Origin: CATQHP01 sp965214915
GTDB taxonomy: Bacteria > Acidobacteriota > Terriglobia > Bryobacterales > UBA6623
Length of the DNA: 64,000 bases
Assembly: GCA_965214915.1 (NCBI GenBank)
Contig: CBDCCP010000003.1
Location: 1-64,000, forward strand
Reading direction: 5' to 3'
The position numbers were made by a program, and so were the translations under genes. Of the stretch, positions 63,917 through 64,000 are shown piece after piece (the first letter of the stretch is position 1; each line of letters starts with the position of its first letter). Below the pieces are notes generated by a model, which saw only the letters and a program-made list of their open reading frames with translations, was not told the DNA's origin and ran no database searches.

Positions 63917-64000
63917 CTATTCACTATCCGCCGGAGCAGCCTCGACCGGCATTCCTGCGGCTTTCCAGGCTCGCCAGCCGCCGGCCAGCGAATATACGTT
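63917..64000 (-). CDS. Rhodanese-like protein, C-terminal end only
   Basis: The last 28 codons of a minus-strand gene entering from the right edge, stop codon TAG at 63919-63917. The peptide includes NVYSLAGGWRAWKAAGMPVE, the final helix signature of a single-domain rhodanese. The active-site Cys lies beyond the window. It converges with dnaE, leaving about 32 bases between them. Confidence 0.8.
   Translation of the reverse strand, partial: NVYSLAGGWRAWKAAGMPVEAAPADSE

Overview
The window is G+C-rich, gene-dense bacterial DNA with no rRNA, tRNA, insertion sequence or CRISPR array that I can see. It most likely comes from an acidobacterium of the Solibacter/Bryobacterales type. The main reason is the C-terminal domain of the giant protein at the left end, which resembles the Solibacter-type C-terminal domain (TIGR03437). 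The mix of sulfatases, di-heme peroxidase, PQQ-type propeller, TonB receptor and lipid A gene (lpxB) fits a Gram-negative, mostly aerobic, polymer-degrading organism. Placement is by inference; no marker tree was run.

Layout. (1) 1-14332: the 3' part of one enormous secreted repeat protein. It has 9 Ig-like units, 16 PKD-like units, 15 more Ig-like units, 3 shorter beta units, NHL repeats, a BACON-like domain and the Solibacter-type C-terminus. Two single-base insertions break its frame. (2) 14362-19267, minus strand: ABC-2 permease, DUF420 oxidase-assembly protein, and the two halves of a heterodimeric ABC exporter. (3) 19336-23423, minus: phosphoesterase, thiosulfate sulfurtransferase with a coupled 72-residue protein, Tat-exported glycoside hydrolase, SDR dehydrogenase. 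(4) 23555-29203, plus: lpxB, an M1-like protein without its catalytic residues, a di-heme cytochrome c peroxidase, and an amidohydrolase-like protein without its metal ligands. (5) 29258-31402, minus: metallo-beta-lactamase-fold hydrolase and a sugar epimerase. (6) 31578-39872: TonB receptor, sulfatase, ribF operon, small ABC-type ATPase, YheT-like hydrolase, thioredoxin. (7) 39942-51063: PhoD-like phosphatase, M49-like peptidase, polytopic membrane protein, tandem MBL protein, second sulfatase, PQQ propeller-cytochrome, bacilliredoxin. (8) 51060-64000: fused indolepyruvate ferredoxin oxidoreductase, AAA+/VWA pair, membrane dipeptidase, deoxyhypusine-synthase-family enzyme, lipocalin-like lipoprotein, dnaE, and the 3' end of a rhodanese gene.

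Much of the content is envelope or export related: lipoproteins, sulfatases, glycosidase, TonB uptake, ABC export and the giant protein. Core functions are lpxB, ribF and dnaE. Three themes stand out. The giant gene shows recent higher-order duplication plus two lone frameshifts. Two degenerate enzymes flank a genuine peroxidase. A -10-like hexamer lies only about 5-20 bases before many start codons with no Shine-Dalgarno sequence, which suggests leaderless or very short-leader transcripts.
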